A stretch of 64,000 nucleotides of DNA from Oryza sativa Japonica Group. Lineage: Eukaryota; Streptophyta; Magnoliopsida; Poales; Poaceae. The notes beneath the pieces were generated by a model that saw only the letters and a program-made list of their open reading frames with translations, was not told the origin of the DNA and did not search any database. Positions 33,017 to 44,000 of the stretch are shown here, piece after piece. The stretch is from the NCBI RefSeq assembly GCF_034140825.1, contig NC_089042.1, forward strand, positions 27,471,501-27,535,500. The letters are read 5' to 3'. How positions within the stretch are numbered: position 1 is the stretch's first letter; each line of letters begins with the position of its first letter. Position numbers and translations under genes: made by a program.

Positions 33017-34044
33017 CTAGAAGAGCTCCCACTCGAACCTCGGCGACGGCGAGGTGGTGGTGGTGGTCGCCGGCGCCATGGTGGTCACCGGGGCCGACGA
33101 CGTGGACGGCACGGATGAGAGCAGGTCGAACGACTCCCAGCTGGCCGTCGCGGTCTGTGGCGCCGGCGCGGTCGCCGTGGCGGGCGCCGGCGGCTGGAAC
33201 TGCCGGCGCTGCTGCTGCTGCGCCGGCGGCGGCCGCGGCGGCAGGTGCGGCGGCCGGGCCTTGGGCGGCGCCGCCGCCGCTTTCTTGGTCTTGGCACGGA
33301 TGGCGTCGAGGGCCTCGACGTACTTCTGCACCCGCTTCTCCTGCACTCGGCGCTGCTCCTTGACCTCGCCGTCGGCGGCGATGGAGTCGAGCTTGACCAG
33401 CTCATTCATCAGCGCCTCGGTGAGCGCCACCACGTCGGCGTCAACCACCCTCCCGCCCTTGCTCACGATCGCCTCCAGCGCCGACACCTGCACGTACACC
33501 ACCAAACAGCTCAACGACGCCGGAGTCGGAGAAGACAAGCAAAGCAAAGCAGCGGGGTAGCTACCTTGGAGGCGAGCTTGTCGACGTCGAGGGCGACGCG
33601 GGAGACGGACTTGGCGGCGCGCTCAGCCTTGCAATGGCGGCGCTCCTCGAGGAGGCGCTTGGCCTGGGCGGTGGGGTCCTCGAGGAGGAGCATCTTGGAG
33701 CGGTCCTTGACGCCGGCGATGTCGAGGAACGCCTTGGAGTCCCTCTCCTTGTCCCTGTACACCACCTTCTGGTCGTCGGGGTGGAGCCCCGTCTTCTCCG
33801 ACAGGAGCTTCTTCAGCTCGCCGAAGGACGCCTGCGAGTTGATGTAGATCTCGTGGTACACCCCGTTGTACTTCACCTTCACCCGGATCGTCGGCACCGG
33901 CGCGCCGCCCGGCGGTGGCTCCGACTCCGGGCTCCGCTTCTGCACCAGCATGCCGCCGGGCCGCACCTCCCACACCTCCTCCTTCGCCACCGCCGCCGTC
34001 TCCTTCTTCATCGCCGGAAATTTCTGATCCTTCCCGCGCATCAT
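33017..34044 (-). CDS. OsBAG2: BAG-domain co-chaperone with ubiquitin-like domain
   Basis: Two exons (34044-33565 and 33487-33017, intron GT-AG, phase 0) encode 316 residues. A basic N-terminus with VWEVRPGGMLVQKR precedes a ubiquitin-like domain at about 52-122 (TIRVKVKYNGVYHEIYINSQ, GELKKLLSEKTGLHP, KMLLLEDP). A BAG domain follows at about 130-225 (RRHCKAERAAKSVSRVALDV, NELVKLDSI, RRVQEKRVQKYVEALD). The BAG domain binds the ATPase domain of Hsp70/Hsc70 and promotes nucleotide exchange, and the ubiquitin-like part links the chaperone to the proteasome. This is the layout of plant BAG1-4. The C-terminal 90 residues are Pro/Ala/Gln-rich and end in SPRFEWELF. The symbol is from memory of the rice family and its position near DREB1I and HsfB2b. 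The start is chosen at MMRGKD, the first in-frame ATG. Confidence 0.93.
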
Positions 34045-36270
34045 CTTCTTCTCATATAGGAGTACTATCCTAGTAGTAGTTAATCCTATAATATACTCAG
34101 GAGCTAAAAAAACTTGCTTCTTCTTCTTCTTCTTTGATCAAATTAAGATCACCCAGCTGCCAGAGACTAGTAATCTAACTAACTAATTTAGCTTAGCTTT
34201 CCTCTGCTCTATATCTGCTTTGCTGCCGAGAGACAACCAAACAAAAAATGGAAATTTGAGCTAGCTGCAAGCTGCAATTGTGACCTCCAATTGGAGACAG
34301 GAATGAATCGAAGAAGGAATGGGAGGAAGAGCTAAGAAGAAAGGGTATGAGGAGGAAGAAAAAGACAGGGTACAACTAAGGGACAGGGCAGCAGAATATT
34401 TATACTGATGAAAACTAAGCAATGCAAGCAACCAAGCAACCCCCAACCCAACCCAACCCCAATGGTGTCCACCTTGCAAGTAGACAAGTGTGGGGCTCCT
34501 TCTCCTAGCTTAGCCCTGTTTATACAATGGCCAAGAACTCCAATGGCATCATCTTCTTCTACTACAAGAAGAAGAGAATTTCTTTATTTTTTCTTTTACT
34601 GTATTTAACCTTGTGATGGTTTGGTTGCGTCAGCAATTGTACGGATACGGTCGGGCAATCGATCGAACTCGTCGACTACGCGTCGGTTTGGGTTGGTGAG
34701 CGTGGCTGTGTGGGGAATGGTGGTTTGTTCGATCGATCGGTTGGTGGTTTGGTTTGTTGCAAAAGCTGCTTGCTTGGTACGGCTCGATCTTCTCCTTCTT
34801 CTCCTTCTTCTTCAGTTCATCTCCGCGTTGCCGGCCTTCGCCTCCAAGCAAAGCCTTCTGCTTCTGTAGAGCTATCTCGCCAACTTCACCCCTCACCTGA
34901 CAAATTACAATCCTACCAACTACTACTACTCTTAGTTTTTTAATTTCTTTCGCTTTTTGTTTTCTAGGAATGATATGAATATATGATATGCTTCGTGTAT
35001 ACACTTCTGTAAAGTTCTCTCCTACTCTGCTACTACTAGTACCTTGGAGTGTACGTGCTGCGAGAGAAGCATCGGCCATTGGTGATGTCGTCCAAGTGTC
35101 AGCTTCTGATACAAACCGGCAGGAGAGCAAGCAATGCTCAATTGCTCATTGCTCTCATCTTTGTGCTCATCACCCCAATCATGGGTTGGAACATTTCTGT
35201 TACTAGTACACACTCAATCAGTTGTGTATATATGCAGTGCCATTCTTGATATGATATGATATGATGGTAACAAGTACTGTACTAGTGCTACTGCATGGAT
35301 GTGGGTAGATGCCTAGAAGAAAGAAGAGAGTAAGAAAGCCTCCATTTGCAAAATGTTCAGTTAGTGCAGGACAAATTAAAGCCTAAGAAAGGGTGTTTCT
35401 TTCAGGATGGTCCTGAAAGCAGCAGCGTTACACTTGTACACGCCTACATCTGATGCTTCATCATGCTCAATTCCTTCTGCTGATCTATCTGCTGGGCAGA
35501 TGGCATCTTCTTTAATTTCAGATATTACTACTGCATTGCTGCTGCCTAGCATCTTGCATGCTTGAGTGCACTGTGTATTAATAATATAACAATCGTTCAT
35601 CAAAGATATAACAACTTGGTAAAGTGCTATTAGTGCTAACTTGTAAAGTTGCTAGCTTTGCCCCCACACTGGAGAATGTGTTGGGGACGAAGTGGAAAAT
35701 GAAGCTGACTGAAGCCAACAAAAAATCTGCATTGTTCGGTGAACAGAAGCAGAATATGGCCAAGCAGAGACATCCCTGCATGGGAGAGCTGCCACAACAA
35801 CAGTCCAATTCTTCAGACAGGTAAATCCTGAATCCTGTATGCCAATCTGCCAATCAGAAGAGAAAAAGAAAGGCAGTAGGGTAAACTGAATAATAATTGG
35901 CCTTTTTACTGTTGTTACATCTCCACGTGTTACGTTAACGACGGTGATCCGGAGAAGCCTCGAGATGAAAATGTACTTGCCCGTACTCAAGCACACGTCA
36001 CCTGCCACGTCGGATCAGATCGGTGGTTGTCTATACTTAAAATGTTAGCAATGGTGATATACATTCTGCCACATCATTCTATAACTGATATTTTGTTCTC
36101 GCAATCCATACAGTTACACAAAATAAACATATTATTAAAATAAAACTAATTTAATATTTTAGATGTTGCTAAATTTTTTTATAAACTTAATTAGACTTAT
36201 CAAAGTTTGATTAAAAAAAATCAAACGATTTTTTTATATGAAAATATGAAACGGATTGAGTACGTAAAAA
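34045..36270. other. BAG promoter side and gene desert
   Basis: The first 450 bases are the presumed leader and promoter of the BAG gene. Beyond that I see only short frames without domains. A truncated Stowaway-like fragment (AACGGATTGAGTAC end, interior like 28844-29101) occupies about 36130-36262. Confidence 0.45.
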
Positions 36271-36274
36271 GCCG

Positions 36275-36750
36275 TTGCGGGTGATCCGTACCGTCGGATG
36301 CTGCACGCGTGCCTATGACAGGTGGGGGCCATCTGTCAGCGAGAGCTGCACTATCTTCTTCCTCGGGCAAGGGAGGCCACCGACAGCCGGGGCACACGTG
36401 GAGCACGGCGACGCGTCCACGTCGGCGCGCACCCACGTCCTCCATCACAAGGATGATGTTCTTTGCTTCGCGAGAGGATCGCGCGTACGTGATCGGAAAG
36501 GGACGCCGTAACCTACTACGCGAGGTGAACGAGACCGATCGATGGGGGCCCCACCCTCGCCGCCGACGCGGCAACCACCAGCCGGCCACCGGTCGCCGGC
36601 CGCCGGCGACCGGTCGCGCGAGAGCGTACGTACGCACAACGGTACGGCTCGATCGCTCGCGCGTGTACTCGATCCGCGCACGAGCGTGTACGATACAGGC
36701 ACATGACAGAGGTAGACGAAGACGAAGACGAAACGGAGCTTGAAGAATAT
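36275..36750. other. Isolated GC-rich, CpG-rich island
   Basis: About 470 bp of GC-rich DNA stand out sharply from AT-rich flanks. The island has several ACGT-core words (CACACGTGGAGC, GTCCACGTCGG, CCCACGTCC), GGGGGCC repeats and a strong palindrome at 36588-36614. Long open frames exist on both strands but are Arg/Pro/Ala-rich and resemble no family I know. It could be a promoter with a first noncoding exon, a fragment captured by a transposon, or the 5' remnant of a lost gene. Confidence 0.6.
36588..36614. repeat. 27-bp perfect palindrome
   Basis: ACCGGTCGCCGGC is followed by one base and then GCCGGCGACCGGT, its exact reverse complement. The 13-bp arms are entirely GC-rich and lie inside the isolated GC island. 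Confidence 0.95.
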
Positions 36751-38444
36751 TGGCGTCGCTTAATTTTCGTGGACGCGTGAGTCAGACCTACTGCCGTACT
36801 GCCAATTATTTCGTTTTCGATTGATTTCTCGTCGTCAATTGCAATTTGCAAACACTGCATCCTTTCTCGATCTCGCTCTTTCGATGAAAAGGAGAGTACG
36901 TAGTAAAAACTAAAAAGTTACTGATGCAACACGCTTCACATCGATCAAACTGTAATTTTTGGTCCACCATTGCAATCAATCAAGCGAGAGGTGTACTTTA
37001 CTGATTCTTTTTTCTTTTTCTTTTTTTGTTTGGGATATGATGCTTGAGACGACCAACAAGCTGATCATTGGATCATACAGTTGTAGCTCCGCCAGAAAAC
37101 AGTACTAGTACATTTGATTAAATTCAGTTCGCTTGCTGATCTGGAAGACTGAACTCTCAAGTCTGAAGGATGTTGCTGTTCCTTTCACTGTTCATCGCTT
37201 TGGTGTGTATCTCTGGTGGTTATGGTATAAAGTACACAAAAGAACCAGGAGAAAAACCGCACCAAAAAGATCGTTTTCGTTTGAGATTTCGATAGGTGAA
37301 ATCGTGAAAGCATCAAAGGCACCTACCAATTTAACTCCACACGGTATGCGCTGCCAGATCATCTAGATTACTTTGGCCAGTACTGGTTAAGATTTCAGGG
37401 GTTAATAATTAAGTTGCAACATCAACTCCTATATAGCTACATGAAGTTGAACGATCAGCTGACAAAAGAGTGACAAATGAACTGTTAGACGATGATATTA
37501 TTGATATATACAGATACTCCTAGGTGCCTGCCCACTCAATTATGTATGCTCATAGTCACTATGAGTTGCATCGCTAGCATGTAGGATATCATAGGAAAAA
37601 GATTTTAGATCGTTACACTGTTCATGACCAATGTAATGGCATCCGAATAAAGTTCATATCTTTGCCGACTGGCCCGTTCTTTATCACAAAAAAGACACTG
37701 GATTAGCGTTTATTTTGTAATGGTTACATGCACATATTTATGATCTAAAGTGGACCATGGCGAACAAGAATATGTGGACCATAAAGGAGAAGAAAAAAGC
37801 CCTGCAATTATTCAGTGATCACTGATTTGCTCATTGATCTGCTTTACGAGATACTCTGTGTAGTTGTGTACCTAGCTCCTTTGATATAATCTAATTCAGA
37901 ATCGCACTCGAAGAGCATATATAAATACAATCTGAACGGCCTGGTCTGCTTTGGTGAAGGTTTTCAGTACTGAAATGGGAGATCAGAGTGATGTTCCTGG
38001 TTCATGCCTAATGGACAGAAATAATAAGGTGATAATACCTGGCTATCTAATCAAGTTGACGTCCTGATTCCAGCTGATACTTTAGTTCCAATTAAGCTTA
38101 TATCAAATTAATTAGTCCCTCGTGTTGCATGATACAGATCCAGTGGCCACCGCACATGGAGAATTTCTTTCCGGGAAAGGATGAGCCGAGCCGGAATTCA
38201 GACCGCTGGTCAGTGGACGATGCAGAGAAGATGCCAAAGGTCGTGGGATTCTTCTGCAGAGATGCGTGTGTGCTAGCTTGCTTAGAAAAACAAATTGATG
38301 CATGGCACAATGCGAGCAACAGCCACTTGTTCTGTCAACTGAACGCACACTGTATTTTGTACATTGATCAGAAATACAGTATTGTGTTCAGATCTGTACG
38401 GTACTACACTACTACACAGCGTCAGCGTGTGTGGAATAAGTCCA
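36751..38444. other. Gene desert segment
   Basis: AT-rich DNA with no supportable gene or repeat with definable ends. Confidence 0.4.
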
Positions 38445-38453
38445 GCAAAATAT

Positions 38454-39083
38454 GGAATAAGTCCACTTTGACTCCTTGAAAAGTGACCAGAATCTAATCC
38501 ATGACTCTAAACCGCAAAACCGGATATCTCAACCCCCGAACTATTGAAATCGATGCAATTTGTCTCCCTTAGCGGTTTTGGAGGGCGTTTTCGCTGACAT
38601 TGTGCTAACATGGCGGTGTTGACCTAGTCTGTGGGATTGATGTGACACTTAGGTGGCATTTGAATTAGAAACATATATGTGGGACCTGTTTGACATTCAC
38701 ACACAAAAAAATTTGTGAGGTGAGCCCCACGTGTCATCCTCTCTCTCTTTCTTCTTCCTCCCCTCTTCCTCCCTTCTCTCTTTCTTTCTCTTTCTCTCCC
38801 CTTCGGCAGGCGACGGGGAGCACAGGCTGGAGCGGCGGCGGGCGAGGGCCGGAGTGGTGGTAGCCGGCGGGAGCTAAAGCGGCAGCGACGACGAGCTAGA
38901 GCCGACGCCAACGAGATCGAGTAGGGGGACGGTGGTTGATGGCTTTGGCGGGCCAAGAGATGGGTGTCGGCGCGGCCTGAGGGTGCTGGGGGGAGACCTG
39001 AGCGGACAACGTGGGACCGCCTCCTTCTCCTCCTTCGCTGCCGCCGCCGCCGCTTTAGCTCCCGCTGGTCGGTACCACTCCGG

Positions 39084-39119
<36 letters not shown>

Positions 39120-39362
39120 AGGGATGAAGAAGAAAGAGAGAGGATGATATGCGGGGCCAAACGGGTCCCACATATATGTTTTTAATTCAAATGCCACTTA
39201 AGCGTCACGTCAACCCCACAGACTAGGTCAACACCGCCACATTAGCGAAACCGCTAAGGGAGTCAAATCATACCGATTTCAATAGTTCGGGGGTCGAGAT
39301 ATCCGGCTTTGTGGTTTAGGTTCTTGAATCATTTTTTCAGAGAGCCAAAGTGGACTTAATCC
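38454..39362. mobile_element. Long-TIR MULE with GC-rich core
   Basis: A 909-bp element with inverted arms of at least 230 bp. The left arm reads AAGTCCACTTTGACTCC, then CCGGATATCTCAACCCCCGA and AACATATATGTGGGACC, all mirrored on the right. It is flanked by a perfect 9-bp duplication GCAAAATAT at 38445-38453 and 39363-39371, diagnostic of Mutator-like elements. The core (about 38740-39140) is GC-rich with pyrimidine tracts and a (GA)n run near 39095-39118. Its frames match no family I recognise. Confidence 0.92.
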
Positions 39363-39734
39363 GCAAAATATACTCGACTCGGCAGCTGGGAAGGCCCAAA
39401 AAAAAAAGCTAACATAGGCCTGCAAAGAACTACTTGGGCATTACCTGCTCCACGTGGCCCATATAATATGGCCCATTAATTTCGAGATTGGGTCGTGTTA
39501 GTTCACACGGGGCCCGAAGGGTTGATGGGCCGTTTCTTCACCAAAGCAGCAGGCGCTCCCTCTTCCTCTCCGACCCCGGCCGAGACGCACGGCGGGGAAG
39601 AGGCTCACAGTCCAAGAGCGTGACGCATGTTCGGTACCACGCGCACAAACTGCCGTGCTCGGCTTCTCCATCGATCACCGGCATAGGTGAGCCATGCAAA
39701 GCTCGCCGGGCGCCCCCAAGCTCCGGCCACCCCC
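39363..39734. other. Upstream region of the lipid-transfer gene
   Basis: Promoter-side sequence becoming GC-rich toward the gene, with GGGCC words. No separate feature was seen. Confidence 0.4.
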
Positions 39735-39741
39735 TATAAAA
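39735..39741 (+). promoter_or_regulatory. TATA box of the lipid-transfer gene
   Basis: TATAAAA within CCCCCTATAAAACCCG lies 110 bp before the start codon, so transcription should begin near 39767 and give a leader of about 80 bases. Confidence 0.75.
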
Positions 39742-39844
39742 CCCGCCGCTCCTCACCGTCACCGGCAAGCACAGCAAAGCAGCAGCAGCAAAGGTAAGGT
39801 AATATTTGCAGCATCGTCTGAAGAAGCACAGGAGCAGGGGAGAT

Positions 39845-40213
39845 ATGGCGGCGAGCAAGGGGAACGCGGCGGCGGCGGCGTGCGCGCTCGTGCTGGTGCT
39901 GCTGGCCGTGGGCGCGGAGGCGCAGGGCGGCGGCGGGGGGGAGTGCGTGCCGCAGCTGAACAGGCTGCTGGCGTGCCGCGCGTACGCGGTGCCCGGCGCC
40001 GGTGACCCCAGCGCCGAGTGCTGCAGCGCGCTCAGCTCCATCTCCCAGGGCTGCGCCTGCAGCGCCATCAGCATCATGAACAGCCTGCCTTCCAGATGCC
40101 ACCTCAGCCAGATCAACTGCTGTATGTAACCCCCTCTTAAAACTAATCGGCTTCTTTCTCATGATGATTGCCTCTAATCATCATTGTTTCTTTTGCTGTG
40201 TGCAGCTGCCTAA
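39845..40213 (+). CDS. Type III-like nonspecific lipid-transfer protein
   Basis: Two exons (39845-40121 and 40206-40213) encode 94 residues; the second exon adds only the last bases of a Ser codon, Ala and the stop. Residues 1-26 are a signal peptide (ALVLVLLAVGAEAQ). The mature protein of about 68 residues has C-X9-C-X14-CC-X9-CXC-X12-C-X6-C (ECVPQLNRLLAC, AECCSALSS, GCACSAIS, SRCHLSQINC). That short framework is the anther-type (type III) nsLTP class, whose members are made in the tapetum and reach the pollen wall. They are presumed to carry lipids for exine formation; tapetal expression here is inference. I remember a rice type III gene on chromosome 8 with a partner on chromosome 9, which fits this position. 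A TATA box lies at 39735-39741. Confidence 0.9.
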
Positions 40214-41005
40214 GACGAGACGAGAGTTAACCCCGGACGCCATGGAAGAAGAATAATCAAGGTGTTGACGAAGCCGTCGTTGTCTTCGTGTCTCGTTTAG
40301 TAAAATCTTCAGATTGTACTGCAGTTGCTATTGATGTCGATGAATAATACCAGTAAGTACTATGGAACAATCATGTAATGCCCGGTTGCTGGTTCATTAA
40401 CGATGACCTCCTTTGGCTATCGTGCCCCTCTTTGTTTTCCTTGTGTGTTTTCCTTTCTCAGCTTATGTTAAACGATCCAAGCCAACAATATTGCGTTCCT
40501 GGAAGAATCGACTTCCGTGGAACAGCACCAGCGATGCACTCTCGAACATAAATCCAACCTACCCTCTGGCTGGCTACATCTCGAATCAATGGAGCAGGTA
40601 AGTTATGTTCAGGGACAAAAGGGCCAAGAGGCCACCCATACATGCTAGTACCTTACTAGGGTTAATTGGATTCATGCCATTATAAACAGTCCAACAGTGC
40701 AGATACTATCTTGAACAAGCGAACATAGATTAATGAATTGATGAATTGCGGTAGCTCTGAAAGCAGCAGTCTATGTACATTCTGAGTTCTGACTGTTCAA
40801 ATATGCAGGGTGAGTATCACATGAAACCCGGTACTTGAGAGTCACCATTCCAAAACACAAAAGAGGGTCATGAGACCTTAACGCCAAGTTTCATGCGAAC
40901 CTTGCTAATATTTTCACGAACATGTGCCAGGCATAAGTAAAAAGAAAAAAAAATTCTGTGAATCCCTGTTGTGTTAATTGCAATTAACTCTTTCCCGGTT
41001 TCCCC
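40214..41005. other. 3' flanks of two convergent genes
   Basis: The plus-strand lipid-transfer gene and the minus-strand UBX gene end toward each other here. AATAAT-type signals lie near 40340. No additional gene was seen. Confidence 0.5.
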
Positions 41006-44000
41006 CTATCCTGAAATCTGCTCTAGAAACAAGGCTTCCTGCTTGCTATTGAGGCCAAGATCACTTAAAGACATCTGAGACTCAGAGTCGGTGAATGCAC
41101 GCCTGGGATAAGACCTCACCTGCACATTGTAGATTTTCATTTATATTTAATATTCAGGACCACAAGATTCAATCAGCAACATCTAAAAATGCTATAAAAC
41201 AGAAACAACATGAAATCTCCCATGCATTAATTTTCCCCTGTTTACAGGCTACTTAAGTAACTAGTTTTTTTTTATAATCCAAATATCACAACATGGCAAA
41301 ACCAACAAGCTAGAATGCATTGTGTATACGATATTCAAACAAGATCCTAAATCTTAGGGACCTAAACAGAGGAATGAAAATAAAAAGCATGCCCACTAAA
41401 TGTTGTGTGAGTGCTAAAAAATAGCTGGTGCTGCGGTTTCAATGTAATCTCTTTACAGTCTACCATGCCACAGGCATATTATCCTGACCTAGCTCAACGG
41501 GATGAGTACGCTGACTATCAGACAACCTCCAGTATTGATGTTAAATCTTTTAAAATCACATAGTTCAGAAATTGATCTATTCTAGGAATGGTACATGATA
41601 CTTGATAACACTAATAGCAAAATAAACTGACACATAATGACATAAAAGCAGGCAGAATCATCGTTTTTTTTTTCTTTTTGTGCTGGCGTAAATAACCAGC
41701 TTGTGCTAGTGCAAATCCAGTTTCAACAGGTTAATGGTAAACTACACTGATTTCTGTGTATAGAACATTCCTGAAACACCATGAAAAAAATGAAAAGGTT
41801 AGCAAAGTTACCAGCCTATAGGTTCCTGGTTTGAAAGTCCTGGAGATATCTATGAAATCAAAAAGGACCTGCAAGAATTCCAAAAATTTATTGAGGGAAT
41901 ACCAGTGAGTTTCATTAGGTATTCTGGCAACTAAAAGAATGTTACCTGAAGGTTGTCGGATTTCATAAAGCGCCTTCCCTGACGACGACCATCAGGCATG
42001 CGAACTACAACAGTGACGGCCCCTACATCATCTGGTAATGGCTCCTTTGGCAATGATGCTTGTTTGGCTGCAAGCTTGGACTCCAATTCCTATTCTCACA
42101 TTGCCATAAATAACATAATCAATATACCACTGTGTGGTGAAAATAACACAAACCATGGAAAAGGCATAGTAGGCAAGTTCTAAAGGACACATAATTACTT
42201 CCTTATCATTTATTTGATATTACGTAGATGGTAAAGATGGTCACAGTCAGATCATAGTGCTAGCTTTTAACTACCTTTTCTTACTACTAATGACATAATT
42301 TACAGAAGAATACAGAAGAATGTTTCTCATCAGACCTAAGGAGTTAGTTAGTCTGAGAAGTCCTCCAGATAAGAAACAAGTAAAGCAATATAACTTGCAA
42401 CAATCCAGACATTGTTACCGACATGCAATCGTATCTGCACTAATGATAAAATTCATCAAGCACACTGGCCTGCCAACAGTGTGGCATGACTTTAATTTAA
42501 TAAACCATAACGATATGATTAGCATGGTTATATGCCAATATAACTAATGTATGAACAGTTCTATGACTACTATCCATTCAACTCTCAAACGCGCTAACTA
42601 CTAACTCAATTACCTCTTCCTCGAGTTGTTTTCTTCGCTTTTCTTCCTCCTCTTGTTTTTGCTTTGCAATAGCAGCTTCTCTTTCAGCAGCAGCTTCTAA
42701 TCTGCGGAGCTCAGCCTCCTGCTCTGCCTTCAATTCTTTTTCTCGGTCAGCTTCGAGAGATGCTAGATACTCATCGTCCTACAATTCAAACACCAGGTTA
42801 ACATACTTGCATGCAGCCGTTGTTATGTTATCCCACAGATAGATACTACTCCAAAGTCTATACCTGCTGCTCCCTTAACAACCGTTGTGCAGTTAATGTT
42901 GGTGACGGAGGATGAGCAACCGTGGGGTAGCGACTTGAGTTTTGATGATACGGGAGAGAAAATGGATATGCTGCTCTTCCAGGAATTCCACCAAACATTG
43001 CAGCTTCAAGCATAACAGCTTCATCATGTTCTTCAGAAGAAATGCCACCCCACTTTGCAACAAAAATTAACGGGTTTGTAAGCAGTGAAGAAGCTGTAGT
43101 ATGGTTAAATTCTATCTCATTACAGGTGTGATGGATTAAAATACCACCTCTGATGGAAAAACTCCATTGAACTGCTGATTGTTTTCAATGTTATGAGGGA
43201 GGAGACTGGATGGATGACTGTTGGCCCTTTCAAGTGCTTCTGTGGACTCATCATTTCCAGATGGTACACGCCTAGAGTGTTGTCTAACAAAAGAATGTTC
43301 CTCAACGTCATCATCCTGGAAATTCTCTTCATCTACCAACTGATCAGATGTTCCAACTTTCCCTGAAGTTGGTACTTGCCTACAACAAGAAATAATATGT
43401 ACAATGAATCAGTCACAACTAGATAGAAGAAGCTCATGCTCAGCTAATCACAACAAACTTAATAACAAAAAAGATATCCAAAGAATATGGTAGGTGCAGC
43501 TGCAAGAATGCATTGCTTTTATGAAGCTGAAACCATTAAGAGAACTCAAGATTCATGGAACAATGGACATTGAGTAACTAGGAACCTAATAAAACTTGAT
43601 ATATGAATAACCAAATATAATGAAAAATCACACATGCATAGATTGTTAGACAATATATTTGATGGACACCTTTCCACTGTCCCAGTTGCTCCTTCAATGT
43701 CTTCCTTATCGGATAAATCAGAATGATCAGACACATGCGCTCCCACTTGGCGCAGAACTCTCTCTTGTTCTGCTGTCTAAATAGTCACAAAAAAAAATGA
43801 ATTCAGCATAACACACAAAAAACAGAACACATAAAAACAGAACTTTGTGTGTTCAACAACTACCTCCAAGGACATAGAAACCGCCCGAGCAATCTCATCA
43901 TCATCTCTGCCACGTGATGCATTTTCACGTTCTCCACTTCTTAGACCCTGCATAGTACCAAATGTTTTGATAAAAAAGATGTGTAGGTTCCAAATTTTTA

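Noticed and set aside
38624-39197. Ser/Leu-rich and Arg-rich ORFs at 38.6-39.2 kb
   Set aside because: They are translations of (GA)n/(CT)n tracts within the MULE and span its inverted repeats.
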